From positions 1-57,208 of IMG/VR virus record IMGVR_UViG_3300013093_000054: a stretch of 57,208 bases of DNA. One strand, 5' to 3'. The position numbers and the translations under genes were made by a program. This document shows positions 41,388 through 47,884 of this stretch, piece by piece (position 1 is the stretch's first letter; every line of letters starts with the position of its first letter). The notes under the pieces are model-generated. The model was not told where the DNA came from. It was given only the letters and a program-made list of their open reading frames with translations, and searched no databases. Source of the DNA: a virus.

Positions 41388-43652
41388 ATGACTGAAGAAT
41401 TTAATGAATTACCTTTAGAATGTCAATCATTTGATGATGAGTTTGCATCACTCATTGACTATGCAAAAATGTATAGAAGTCTGGGACTGCAAGTTGTGCC
41501 GGCCATATCGCCATCAAGCGGCAAGAACTGGAAAAGACCTGCCCTTCCCACCTGGAAAGAGTTTACACATCAGCTTGCAAGCGATGAACAGTTTGAACAG
41601 TTCTTTGCAGGTCATGCTAATTTAACTAATATTGGCCTACTTACCGGCCCATGTTCTAATAACCTATTCATTGTTGATTTAGACATACACAAGAACCCTA
41701 ATGCAATGGTCTGGTGGGAAGGTATTCACGCCGACCACAATGCCGGAATTATGTCTGAGGCCCCTACCCAAAGAACGGGCGGCGGCGGCTTGCAGATGCT
41801 TTTCTTTGCTCCAAAGGGCTGGAACCCTCCAACAATCAAAACATCTATTGGCGTCGATATTAGAGGCGTTGGCGGCTTTGCGGTTGTCGCCCCTTCCCGT
41901 CATGAAGCGCAAGGAAGCGAATATGCGTGGATTGAAGGCCAAGAGCCATACACCATCCCCATTCCTGTAGCAGATACGTGGCTATGCCAGGAAGTCGACG
42001 CGCTGGCAGCTAAGTATGGCGGACACGTTACGAATGAAGCTGGCGAGAGGGTTAGGACTGAGACGCCTCAACATCAAACTGACGAATGGGGAAAGATCAT
42101 TGATGGTCGTGAAGACCGAATGTATCGCATGATCTGGAGGACAATGCTTGACCTCTACCGCGACTCTCCAATTATCCCAAGCGAAAGTGACCAAGTAAAA
42201 TTAAAAAAGGATCTATTTGATTCTTATGTTGAGTCAGTCGAGAGCCGCTTGCGTGAACCTGGAACGCCTAAGCATATGCTTCTTGAAAAAGAAGATCGCG
42301 GCATATCGATGTTTAATCTTAAATGGCGCGCTGCGGTTAAACAGTGGGATACAAAGGTAAGGGAACAGGCGGCAGAACCTTGGATCTACGACGAACATAA
42401 GCAGAACTACAATTTTAAAGAAAAAGTAGACTTCACCACCGATAACTCAGATGCCGTGAACGGAGAGGGAACACCAATCCGCCCCCCAGACCTTTTTAGA
42501 GTTTGGGACATAGATGATTTGGATAAACAACCGCCAGCTGTTTTTATATGGGATGGCATAGTTGTTGAGGGTGGATCACATTACTTTGCTGCTGCTCCAG
42601 GCATAGGGAAGACGTTTATCGGTCTTGGCCTAGCAGGAGCCATTGCGACAGGCATGGATAGCTTTCTTGGTAAGAAGGTCAATAGGCACGGGCTGGTGAT
42701 CTACATCACTACAGAGGGCTTATATGACCATAGGAAGCGTCTCAGGGCGTTTGAGAAGACGTATGGCGTGAAGGTGCCAAAAGAGAACTATCTTCTTATC
42801 CCAGATTCCATGAACCTTATGAATGAACGTGACCGCTCAAGGCTGATGCGGACATTGGCATGGGAAACAAAGATAAGAAACAAAATGCCCGTAATGGTCG
42901 TATTCGATACGGTCTCAAAAGTGACGCCTGGTGCTGACGAGAATACCCAGAAGGACACGACCCTTTTTATCAAGGCAAAGGCCGATATAAAGCAGGAGTT
43001 TAATTGCGCCGATCTTTGTATGCACCACCGTTCAAGAAATGGCGATGGGGCTATGCGTGGCTCAACAACCTATGAGGGCGAAGCAGACGGCATATACGTG
43101 TTTGAACGCGAGAAAGGATCAGAAGAACTTACCTTCACCGCTGCCAAGATTAAGGCCGCGCCAGACGGTTGGGACATGAAGGTGTTATTAAAGACCGTTG
43201 ATCTGGACAACTTAGATACGAGCCTTGTTGCCGTTCTCCCAGATGCTCCGGGTGTTAGAGAGAAACATGATTTTGGCGGCCAACAAGAGACCGGGTATAT
43301 CTTTGCAGCTGGCGTTAAGATGAGTGTGGCAGAACGAGATGAAATCCTAAGATCTGCCAAAGAAGCATGGGATGGTGGAGACCCATGGTCTATCGCTTCT
43401 CAAACAAAATATACCATGAGATATGCTCCAATATGGATTGAGAAGGTTCTTAAAAAAAGAATCAAAAACGATACACATGCTCTTTTGGTCGCCAGCGCGT
43501 TTGTCCAAATGGGCCTTTGGAGCAACGAATTAAGAAACTCAGATACAAAAATTAGAGGATTAAAGGTGTCTAATATGTATCAAAATGGCACAGAAAATAC
43601 ACGGAAGTCCTCAGATAGCAATAACAACGACTTCCGTGAGAATGAGGAATAA
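41388..43652 (+). CDS. Primase-polymerase/helicase (PrimPol plus AAA_25 ATPase)
   Basis: 754 residues, SD AAGGAAG. The N-terminal about 210 residues resemble bifunctional primase/polymerase: NLFIVDLDIHKN (metal Asp pair), a TGGGGLQMLF motif where the family usually has a His at the Gln position, and VDIRGVGGFAVVAPSRH. From about 395 comes a RecA-like ATPase: AAAPGIGKT (Walker A), VVFDTVSKVTPGADEN (Walker B) and DLCMHHRSRNGDGAMRGST. It would prime and unwind phage DNA. The gene's 3' end starts the octamer-repeat region. Confidence 0.8.
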   Translation: MTEEFNELPLECQSFDDEFASLIDYAKMYRSLGLQVVPAISPSSGKNWKRPALPTWKEFTHQLASDEQFEQFFAGHANLTNIGLLTGPCSNNLFIVDLDIHKNPNAMVWWEGIHADHNAGIMSEAPTQRTGGGGLQMLFFAPKGWNPPTIKTSIGVDIRGVGGFAVVAPSRHEAQGSEYAWIEGQEPYTIPIPVADTWLCQEVDALAAKYGGHVTNEAGERVRTETPQHQTDEWGKIIDGREDRMYRMIWRTMLDLYRDSPIIPSESDQVKLKKDLFDSYVESVESRLREPGTPKHMLLEKEDRGISMFNLKWRAAVKQWDTKVREQAAEPWIYDEHKQNYNFKEKVDFTTDNSDAVNGEGTPIRPPDLFRVWDIDDLDKQPPAVFIWDGIVVEGGSHYFAAAPGIGKTFIGLGLAGAIATGMDSFLGKKVNRHGLVIYITTEGLYDHRKRLRAFEKTYGVKVPKENYLLIPDSMNLMNERDRSRLMRTLAWETKIRNKMPVMVVFDTVSKVTPGADENTQKDTTLFIKAKADIKQEFNCADLCMHHRSRNGDGAMRGSTTYEGEADGIYVFEREKGSEELTFTAAKIKAAPDGWDMKVLLKTVDLDNLDTSLVAVLPDAPGVREKHDFGGQQETGYIFAAGVKMSVAERDEILRSAKEAWDGGDPWSIASQTKYTMRYAPIWIEKVLKKRIKNDTHALLVASAFVQMGLWSNELRNSDTKIRGLKVSNMYQNGTENTRKSSDSNNNDFRENEE

Positions 43653-43851
43653 TATCAATGCTTTACTATATTACGAAAGTCTCTAACTTCCGTAGTGGTT
43701 TGTTCCGTATCTACAGTATCAAAAACGTTATTGAAAATAAAGGGTTTTTATACGGAAGTAAGACACGGAAGTTACCCCCCTGTTCCCTACGGGAACTACC
43801 CCCCGCTCGCGCTGCGCGCCTTGAGGGCGCTCGCGCTCGCCAAATTGAAAT
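43601..43851. other. Iteron-like and GC-rich hairpin region, possible replication origin
   Basis: The octamer ACGGAAGT occurs at 43601, 43752 and 43765, and inverted at 43630 and 43686. A perfect GTTCCC-tac-GGGAAC hairpin is at 43782-43796, followed by a GC-rich tract with direct repeats of CGCTCGCGCT at 43804 and 43828. The 308 bases after the primase gene contain only overlapping frames of poor quality; a frame at 43658-43906 has an SD but a composition forced by the repeats. Strong base skew against the AT-rich flanks suggests a non-coding element. Confidence 0.5.
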
Positions 43852-43923
43852 GGCTCTTGACGGCAAAACGAAATGGCGATACGGATATCGGCATTCGTAT
43901 GATTGATATTAGTATTTTTGGTT

Positions 43924-43947
43924 AGGCAAATTTGCCGGACCACATTT
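43924..43947 (+). repeat. 24-bp direct repeat, copy 2 (upstream of the 43961 gene)
   Basis: Identical to 40489-40512, including the GGCAAATTTGCC palindrome. It ends 13 bases before the ATG of the next gene, overlapping the space where an operator would lie. Confidence 0.8.
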
Positions 43948-43960
43948 AGGATTGATATAC

Positions 43961-44644
43961 ATGGCATCCAAACCTAAAATCAAAAAGTCAAACGTCGACC
44001 GTGGCGTAGTCGTATCGGAATATACGTCGGTCCCATGGATGGTCACTCCTGGAGCTTACTTGGCTGGCAGAGCGGCGCTTGATGAGGCCGACGCGCTTGA
44101 AGTTGAGTTTGAGTTGAAGTGGGGCAGGGATCGGCTTCGGCTTCTTGTCGATACGGCTCTCAGAGAGAAGTTTGACCGGCAGCGCTACCTCACCAGCCAA
44201 GCACGGTGGACAGGCACGCTGGAGGACGTCCAACGCGAAGGTAAGCGTATGGCAGCGGCGTGGAAGGCGTTAGACAAGGCGGCGACAGCGGCAGGCGCTA
44301 AAGTCCTCGACCCTTCCATTTGGGAGGTGACGCTTGAGGATGGCACAGTCGCCACACTTGTCCGCGAACCACAACTAGCCAACCGCGTTCTGGCAGACGG
44401 CAGAAGAATTAACGTCTACACGCTGGAAGAAATAGCCAATATGATTTCGGCCTTTCCAGAAGTCGTGAAGGCAAAAAGAGAGTTTGCAGGGGCAACTGTA
44501 ACGCGGACAAAGTCTAGCGTAATTGACCCTCTTGATATGCCTACAGGCGGAAAAAACTCAGAAGGAATATTTGATGCTACTGCTCCTATAGATGGACCAC
44601 CTGAAGGCTTTGACTGGGAAAAGGGTGATGATATACCGTTTTGA
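43961..44644 (+). CDS. Unknown DNA-metabolism protein with an SSB-type C-terminal tip
   Basis: 227 residues from the ATG at 43961 (AGGA upstream). The core is helical (AGRAALDEADALEVEFELKW, DVQREGKRMAAAWKALDKA) with no recognised fold. The last residues, FDWEKGDDIPF, match the DDDIPF tip through which bacterial SSB recruits repair and replication proteins. Codon use is more GC-rich than flanking genes, a possible sign of transfer. It follows the primase and repeat region, so replication or repair is the likely context. Confidence 0.55.
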   Translation: MASKPKIKKSNVDRGVVVSEYTSVPWMVTPGAYLAGRAALDEADALEVEFELKWGRDRLRLLVDTALREKFDRQRYLTSQARWTGTLEDVQREGKRMAAAWKALDKAATAAGAKVLDPSIWEVTLEDGTVATLVREPQLANRVLADGRRINVYTLEEIANMISAFPEVVKAKREFAGATVTRTKSSVIDPLDMPTGGKNSEGIFDATAPIDGPPEGFDWEKGDDIPF

Positions 44645-44667
44645 TATACAAACTGATGGAGATCGAT

Positions 44668-44853
44668 ATGAAAGTGAAAGACTCTTACCTCTACGTAGCC
44701 GTTTCAATAGATAAGATCCTAAAGAAGAAAATGGCGGAATTGTATGACGCAGAGTTTGAAGGTGACGCCAAAAAGGTTGAAGATTTAAACGAGGAAATAA
44801 AAAAGTATAAGACCATGTGGTCTGTTGGCGAACGATATGAAACGAACTTTTAA
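44668..44853 (+). CDS. Small charged helical protein
   Basis: 61 residues from the ATG at 44668 (GGAG six bases upstream in the recurring GGAGATYGAYATG leader). DSYLYVAVSIDKILKKKMAEL is followed by a charged helix (DAKKVEDLNEEIKKYKTMW). No family recognised. Confidence 0.55.
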   Translation: MKVKDSYLYVAVSIDKILKKKMAELYDAEFEGDAKKVEDLNEEIKKYKTMWSVGERYETNF

Positions 44854-44863
44854 GGAGTGAAAC

Positions 44864-45040
44864 ATGGCAGAGGAAGAGATTATACCGCAGGTCGAAAAGA
44901 TTTACGACTTTTTACCTAATCAAGATATTGGCGTTGCTGACATAGCGGCAATTTGGACAGCGGCTCAACTGGCGGTCGGTGAAGCCATTTATGAAAAACT
45001 GCCAGACAAAACAAAAGTTCACTTCTCAGAGCGCAAATAA
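44864..45040 (+). CDS. Small unknown protein
   Basis: 58 residues, SD AAGGAG. Acidic start (AEEEIIPQVEKIYDFLP) and a helix (DIAAIWTAAQLAVGEAIYEKLP). No family recognised. Ends just before a bidirectional terminator. Confidence 0.55.
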   Translation: MAEEEIIPQVEKIYDFLPNQDIGVADIAAIWTAAQLAVGEAIYEKLPDKTKVHFSERK

Positions 45041-45044
45041 AAAT

Positions 45045-45068
45045 AAGGGGGCACTTAGCCCCCTTTTT
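45045..45068. terminator. Bidirectional intrinsic terminator
   Basis: AAGGGGGC-n5-GCCCCCTT (45045-45065) with TTTTT on the plus side and a T-rich run leftward. Serves the convergent genes at 44864 and 45067. Confidence 0.85.
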
Positions 45069-45294
45069 AGTCTATCAGTTCACGTAATTCGTTTTCTACT
45101 TTTGGCAACAGCCACCCTTGATCAATTACTCCTTCGTCCATGCCAATCATAAAAATGGATACAAGGCGAGGGATAGGGTAAGCGCCAGTAAGCCAGCTTC
45201 TAACCTGGCGATCCGTCACGCCCACAATCGTTGCTAAGTCCGAGTTGCTGAGATTTTGATTGACCATAATGCTTTTCAAATACTTGGGCGTCAT
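45067..45294 (-). CDS. Small helix-turn-helix regulator (XRE type)
   Basis: 75 residues. YLKSIMVNQNLSNSDLATIVGVTDRQVRSWLTGAYPIP is a Cro/CI-type HTH of the lambda-repressor fold. GAGGA seven bases upstream supports the ATG at 45294. The upstream gene overlaps it by 95 bases in another frame. Operator unknown. Confidence 0.7.
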   Translation of the reverse strand: MTPKYLKSIMVNQNLSNSDLATIVGVTDRQVRSWLTGAYPIPRLVSIFMIGMDEGVIDQGWLLPKVENELRELID

Positions 45295-45451
45295 AGCCTA
45301 ATCCTCGTGAGATAAGATATTGAACAACGTCTTGCTCGGTCCAATTGTAATTTGGAACGTCGTAAGGTCGGTTGGTTAAAACACAGAACACGCGCCACAA
45401 TGTAGGGTTGTGCTCATAGCAAGGTTCAAGCGTGGCAAGTATGTATGTCAT
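45200..45451 (-). CDS. Small unknown protein overlapping the HTH gene
   Basis: 83 residues from the ATG at 45451, preceded by GGAGGATTGAT. MTYILATLEPCYEHNPTLWRVFCVLTNRPYDVPNY looks like a folded N-terminal half; the last about 30 residues lie in the HTH gene's first third in another frame. No family recognised. Confidence 0.5.
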   Translation of the reverse strand: MTYILATLEPCYEHNPTLWRVFCVLTNRPYDVPNYNWTEQDVVQYLISRGLGYDAQVFEKHYGQSKSQQLGLSNDCGRDGSPG

Positions 45452-45452
45452 A

Positions 45453-45785
45453 TCAATCCTCCAGATAATCAGGTGCGTTATACTCTTCGCCAATTTTAGT
45501 TAAGATGTGGTCTTCGTAGTCTTTTATTAAACGTTCCTCAATGAGATCCCAAAGAGGGTTAGCGCCATCAAGATTAAGCTTCGACCCTTTTGGCGTCTCA
45601 TGGTCAATCAGAATGGCCTTGATGCTATATGAGAAGCCGTCTTGGTATCCTGAGTAGGCGTCACCACCGTCATAATACCAATCTATCTCGGCTTCGCCAT
45701 GAACGAACAGGCAGTATTCTGGATAAGGTTGCAGCTCTTCAAAAGAATACATGATGCTGCCGCTATCTGATCTACGTCTACGCAT
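45453..45785 (-). CDS. Small acidic unknown protein
   Basis: 110 residues from the ATG at 45785 (GGAG six bases upstream). Tyr-rich middle (WYYDGGDAYSGYQDGFSYS). Acidic overall. No recognised family. The preceding membrane-protein stop lies 12 bases upstream. Confidence 0.5.
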   Translation of the reverse strand: MRRRRSDSGSIMYSFEELQPYPEYCLFVHGEAEIDWYYDGGDAYSGYQDGFSYSIKAILIDHETPKGSKLNLDGANPLWDLIEERLIKDYEDHILTKIGEEYNAPDYLED

Positions 45786-45796
45786 GTCAATCTCCA

Positions 45797-45928
45797 TTAG
45801 AAGGGGAATAAAACGAAAGTTATTGCAGCAAAAATCAAAGCTCCAATCAAAGGTGGACGGTCATCAGAGTCAGATCCGAAGTAGCTGGCCATAATGATAA
45901 GAGCTGCGGAAAGCCCAAGAATGTGCAT
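45797..45928 (-). CDS. Very small two-helix membrane protein
   Basis: 43 residues from the ATG at 45928 with AGGAGATCGAT upstream. Two hydrophobic segments (LGLSAALIIMASYFG and LIGALIFAAITFVLFPF) joined by an acidic turn (SDSDDRPP). Operon with the genes around it. Function unknown. Confidence 0.5.
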   Translation of the reverse strand: MHILGLSAALIIMASYFGSDSDDRPPLIGALIFAAITFVLFPF

Positions 45929-45941
45929 ATCGATCTCCTGT

Positions 45942-46046
45942 TTATTTAATGTTAAATTGCATGACGAACCAAACGACGAATATACCAAACCATAACGGCC
46001 AGAGATAAACTGCGGCGCAAATGAATAAGGCGAGAGCTGTTTCCAT
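45942..46046 (-). CDS. Very small membrane protein
   Basis: 34 residues (ATG 46046, or 46052/46055 upstream). Almost entirely hydrophobic (ALALFICAAVYLWPLWFGIFVVWFVM). Fits precisely between its neighbours. No strong SD, so low confidence. Confidence 0.4.
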   Translation of the reverse strand: METALALFICAAVYLWPLWFGIFVVWFVMQFNIK

Positions 46047-46087
46047 GATCATCATCCAATGTGAGAGAAGTGAGGGGAAGTATCCCC

Positions 46088-46375
46088 TCAAGCTGCTACA
46101 GCTGTTTTAGAAGAAAGTTTAACGCGGATGGTCGTAACCAAAGACGTTGAGCTGCAAGCTGTGATCTGAGCTGGCGTCAGGAGCTCCTTGACCTTTTTGT
46201 TGTCAAGAGTTGAGCGCTCTGACAAGCCGATGGTGACGGTGAAGTTTGTGCCAACGATCTCTTCTACGCCTGTGGCTTTGATCTCAGCTTTTACTTCGTC
46301 AAGCTTCTTGGCCCATGCGTCAGCTTCTGCTTTGATCTGGGCGTAACGGTCAGCGAGGTTGTTGAAGTTAGACAT
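46088..46375 (-). CDS. Small unknown helical phage protein
   Basis: 95 residues from the ATG at 46375, GGAG upstream. A coiled-coil N-terminus (YAQIKAEADAWAKKLDEVKAEIKATG) precedes a strand-rich GTNFTVTIGLSERSTLDNKKVKELL and ITACSSTSLVTTIRVK. This order recurs in small phage proteins of unknown role. First gene of the short leftward operon, driven by the promoter at 46413-46441. Confidence 0.6.
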   Translation of the reverse strand: MSNFNNLADRYAQIKAEADAWAKKLDEVKAEIKATGVEEIVGTNFTVTIGLSERSTLDNKKVKELLTPAQITACSSTSLVTTIRVKLSSKTAVAA

Positions 46376-46412
46376 TGTGAATCTCCGTTTCAATCTCAAT
46401 TCGATGAGTGGA

Positions 46413-46441
46413 AGATACTTCCACGAATAGAGGTTGTCAAG
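46413..46441 (-). promoter_or_regulatory. Leftward sigma70-like promoter
   Basis: On the minus strand TTGACA (46441-46436), 17-base spacer, TATCTT (46418-46413), 38 bases before the ATG at 46375. Near-consensus, the best promoter seen in the window. Confidence 0.7.
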
Positions 46442-46498
46442 CACAAAAAGGAAAAAATTTCCAAAATAATTTAAAATAATTTGTTTACAGATAAGATG

Positions 46499-46528
46499 TT
46501 GACAACAGCCAATGGTTTATAAGATATT
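46499..46528 (+). promoter_or_regulatory. Rightward sigma70-like promoter
   Basis: TTGACA (46499-46504), 18-base spacer, GATATT (46523-46528). About 55 bases before the DUF2312 gene. Divergent from the 46413 promoter, with an AT-rich stretch between. Confidence 0.5.
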
Positions 46529-46581
46529 GCGTCGTTGCCGTTGGCAGCTTAAATATCGATATTGAAATGGAAGGATCAGAT

Positions 46582-46911
46582 ATGACGAACAACCAGTTGC
46601 AAGCCATTGTCAGTCGCATAGAAAGCCTTGAAGAAGAAAAGGCCAATATTGCGGAAGACATCAAAAGCATCTACGCAGAGGCTAAAGGAAATGGCTTTGA
46701 CACCAAGATCATTAAAAAGATTATCTCGCTACGCAAGCAAGATGCGACTAAGCGCGCTGAAGAACAGGCTCTCATTGCCACTTATATGGACGCTCTGGGG
46801 ATGCTGGCAGACCTACCCTTGGGGAAGGCGGCGTTGGCTTCTGCGAAAGCTCCGAGAGCAGCGGCTGCGTCATCTTACGAAAACTTAGACGACGATTCCG
46901 ATTTTATCTGA
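46582..46911 (+). CDS. DUF2312 (GapR-like) nucleoid-associated protein
   Basis: 109 residues from the ATG at 46582 (GAAGGA six bases upstream). LQAIVSRIESLEEEKANIAEDIKSIYAEAKGNGFDTKIIKKIISLRKQD is the DUF2312/UPF0335 signature, the family of GapR, which in alphaproteobacteria binds overtwisted DNA ahead of replication forks. The phage form is longer than the roughly 90-residue host GapR and ends in an Ala linker with an acidic tip, ENLDDDSDFI. Possible role at phage replication forks. Confidence 0.85.
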   Translation: MTNNQLQAIVSRIESLEEEKANIAEDIKSIYAEAKGNGFDTKIIKKIISLRKQDATKRAEEQALIATYMDALGMLADLPLGKAALASAKAPRAAAASSYENLDDDSDFI

Positions 46912-46923
46912 TTTAACTAAAAG

Positions 46924-46953
46924 ACTGGGATGTGTTATCATGTCCCAGTTTTC
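46924..46953 (+). terminator. Intrinsic terminator
   Basis: ACTGGGA (46924-46930), 12-base loop, TCCCAGT (46943-46949), then TTTTC. Separates the DUF2312 gene from the terminase operon. Confidence 0.7.
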
Positions 46954-46968
46954 ACAGTGTGGTTTGAT

Positions 46969-47430
46969 ATGAGCGAAGAGGTCAAACAAAAACGCCCAGT
47001 TGGAAGGCCGAGCAAATATGATCCGGCCTTTTGTGATGCCGTTTTGGAAATGGCCGCTGACGGAAAAGGTTGGGCTCATTACGCTTCAAAGTTCGGAATT
47101 GATCGTCCTACGCTTTACGATTGGGCCGCAAAACACGAAGAATTTTCGACAGCTTTAACGCGTGCGAAGGTTTTGGAGCAGGAATGGTGGGAAGAACAAG
47201 CCCGTTCCAACCTGAAATCAAAAGAGTTTAACGCTAATCTTTGGATCAAATCTGCGTCTGCTCGTTTCCGCGATGACTACACAGAACGCAAGGAAACGCA
47301 GCTTACTGGCGCTAATGGCGGCGCGATCCAGGTTGAGACGACAAAAAAGCTTAACATAAATGAGTTAGACCCAGAGCAGCGTGATGTGTTGAAGCAAGCG
47401 TTACTGGCTGCGAAGGGTGCAAAAAAATGA
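46969..47430 (+). CDS. terS: Terminase small subunit-like protein
   Basis: 153 residues from the ATG at 46969. N-terminal HTH (GRPSKYDPAFCDAVLEMAADGKGWAHYASKFGIDRPTLYDWAA), then EEFSTALTRAKVLEQEWWEEQARSNL and NANLWIKSASARFRDDYTE. That is the DNA-recognition and oligomerisation layout of small terminases. It is followed by two small genes and then the large subunit, as usual. It should bind the packaging site and present DNA to the motor. Confidence 0.75.
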   Translation: MSEEVKQKRPVGRPSKYDPAFCDAVLEMAADGKGWAHYASKFGIDRPTLYDWAAKHEEFSTALTRAKVLEQEWWEEQARSNLKSKEFNANLWIKSASARFRDDYTERKETQLTGANGGAIQVETTKKLNINELDPEQRDVLKQALLAAKGAKK

Positions 47431-47705
47431 GTGATGAAGGTGAGTCTGTCGAACTAACGTCTGAACAACTTCAGTCGATAGTTCAACTGACGAACCAAAT
47501 CATTTATCTCATTAGCGATGCCCAGGATGGCGTTATCGTTTTGAGGTCATTGTCTTCAGCGCTTACGTTTGTAATTTGCAACGGGCCTGAAACGCATGAG
47601 GAGGCGGAGAACGCTTTCGACTTTTTCGTTGCGTCAGTTGACGAAGCAATGGGTCAGGCCGACTTATATGGAATGGCGCGATGGTCACGGGGAACGGCAC
47701 ATTAA
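47427..47705 (+). CDS. Small unknown protein between terminase genes
   Basis: 92 residues, ATGA overlap with the upstream stop. Acidic helical N-terminus (ELTSEQLQSIVQLTNQIIYLISD) and Glu-rich C-terminus. No family recognised. Function unknown. Confidence 0.55.
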   Translation: MSDEGESVELTSEQLQSIVQLTNQIIYLISDAQDGVIVLRSLSSALTFVICNGPETHEEAENAFDFFVASVDEAMGQADLYGMARWSRGTAH

Positions 47706-47884
47706 ATCTTGATTACGTCATTGAAACCGTTCGCAGAGAAGAGCGTGAACGTGCGGCTGATATCATAAGAGGTTGGGAAATCTATTCGCCTTATATCGTT
47801 GGCAAAATGAAAATCGACGATAGGAAGCGTGCAATCATTGCCGCGATCAGAGGTGAAGAAGAGGACTATTATTCAGGTGCGTAA
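47681..47884 (+). CDS. Small unknown protein, upstream of terL
   Basis: 67 residues. VIETVRREERERAADIIRGWEIY and RKRAIIAAIRGEEE are helical and charged, typical of small phage proteins containing an 'R.EER.RAA.II' helix. The gene overlaps the upstream gene by 25 bases and the terL start by one base. Confidence 0.55.
   Translation: MVTGNGTLNLDYVIETVRREERERAADIIRGWEIYSPYIVGKMKIDDRKRAIIAAIRGEEEDYYSGA

Noticed and set aside
43658-43925. Overlapping plus-strand ORFs of 82 and 76 codons after the primase gene
   Set aside because: Both run through the octamer and GC-rich repeats, their composition is forced by those repeats, and neither has a recognisable fold. Non-coding function is more likely, although the SD before 43658 keeps it open.
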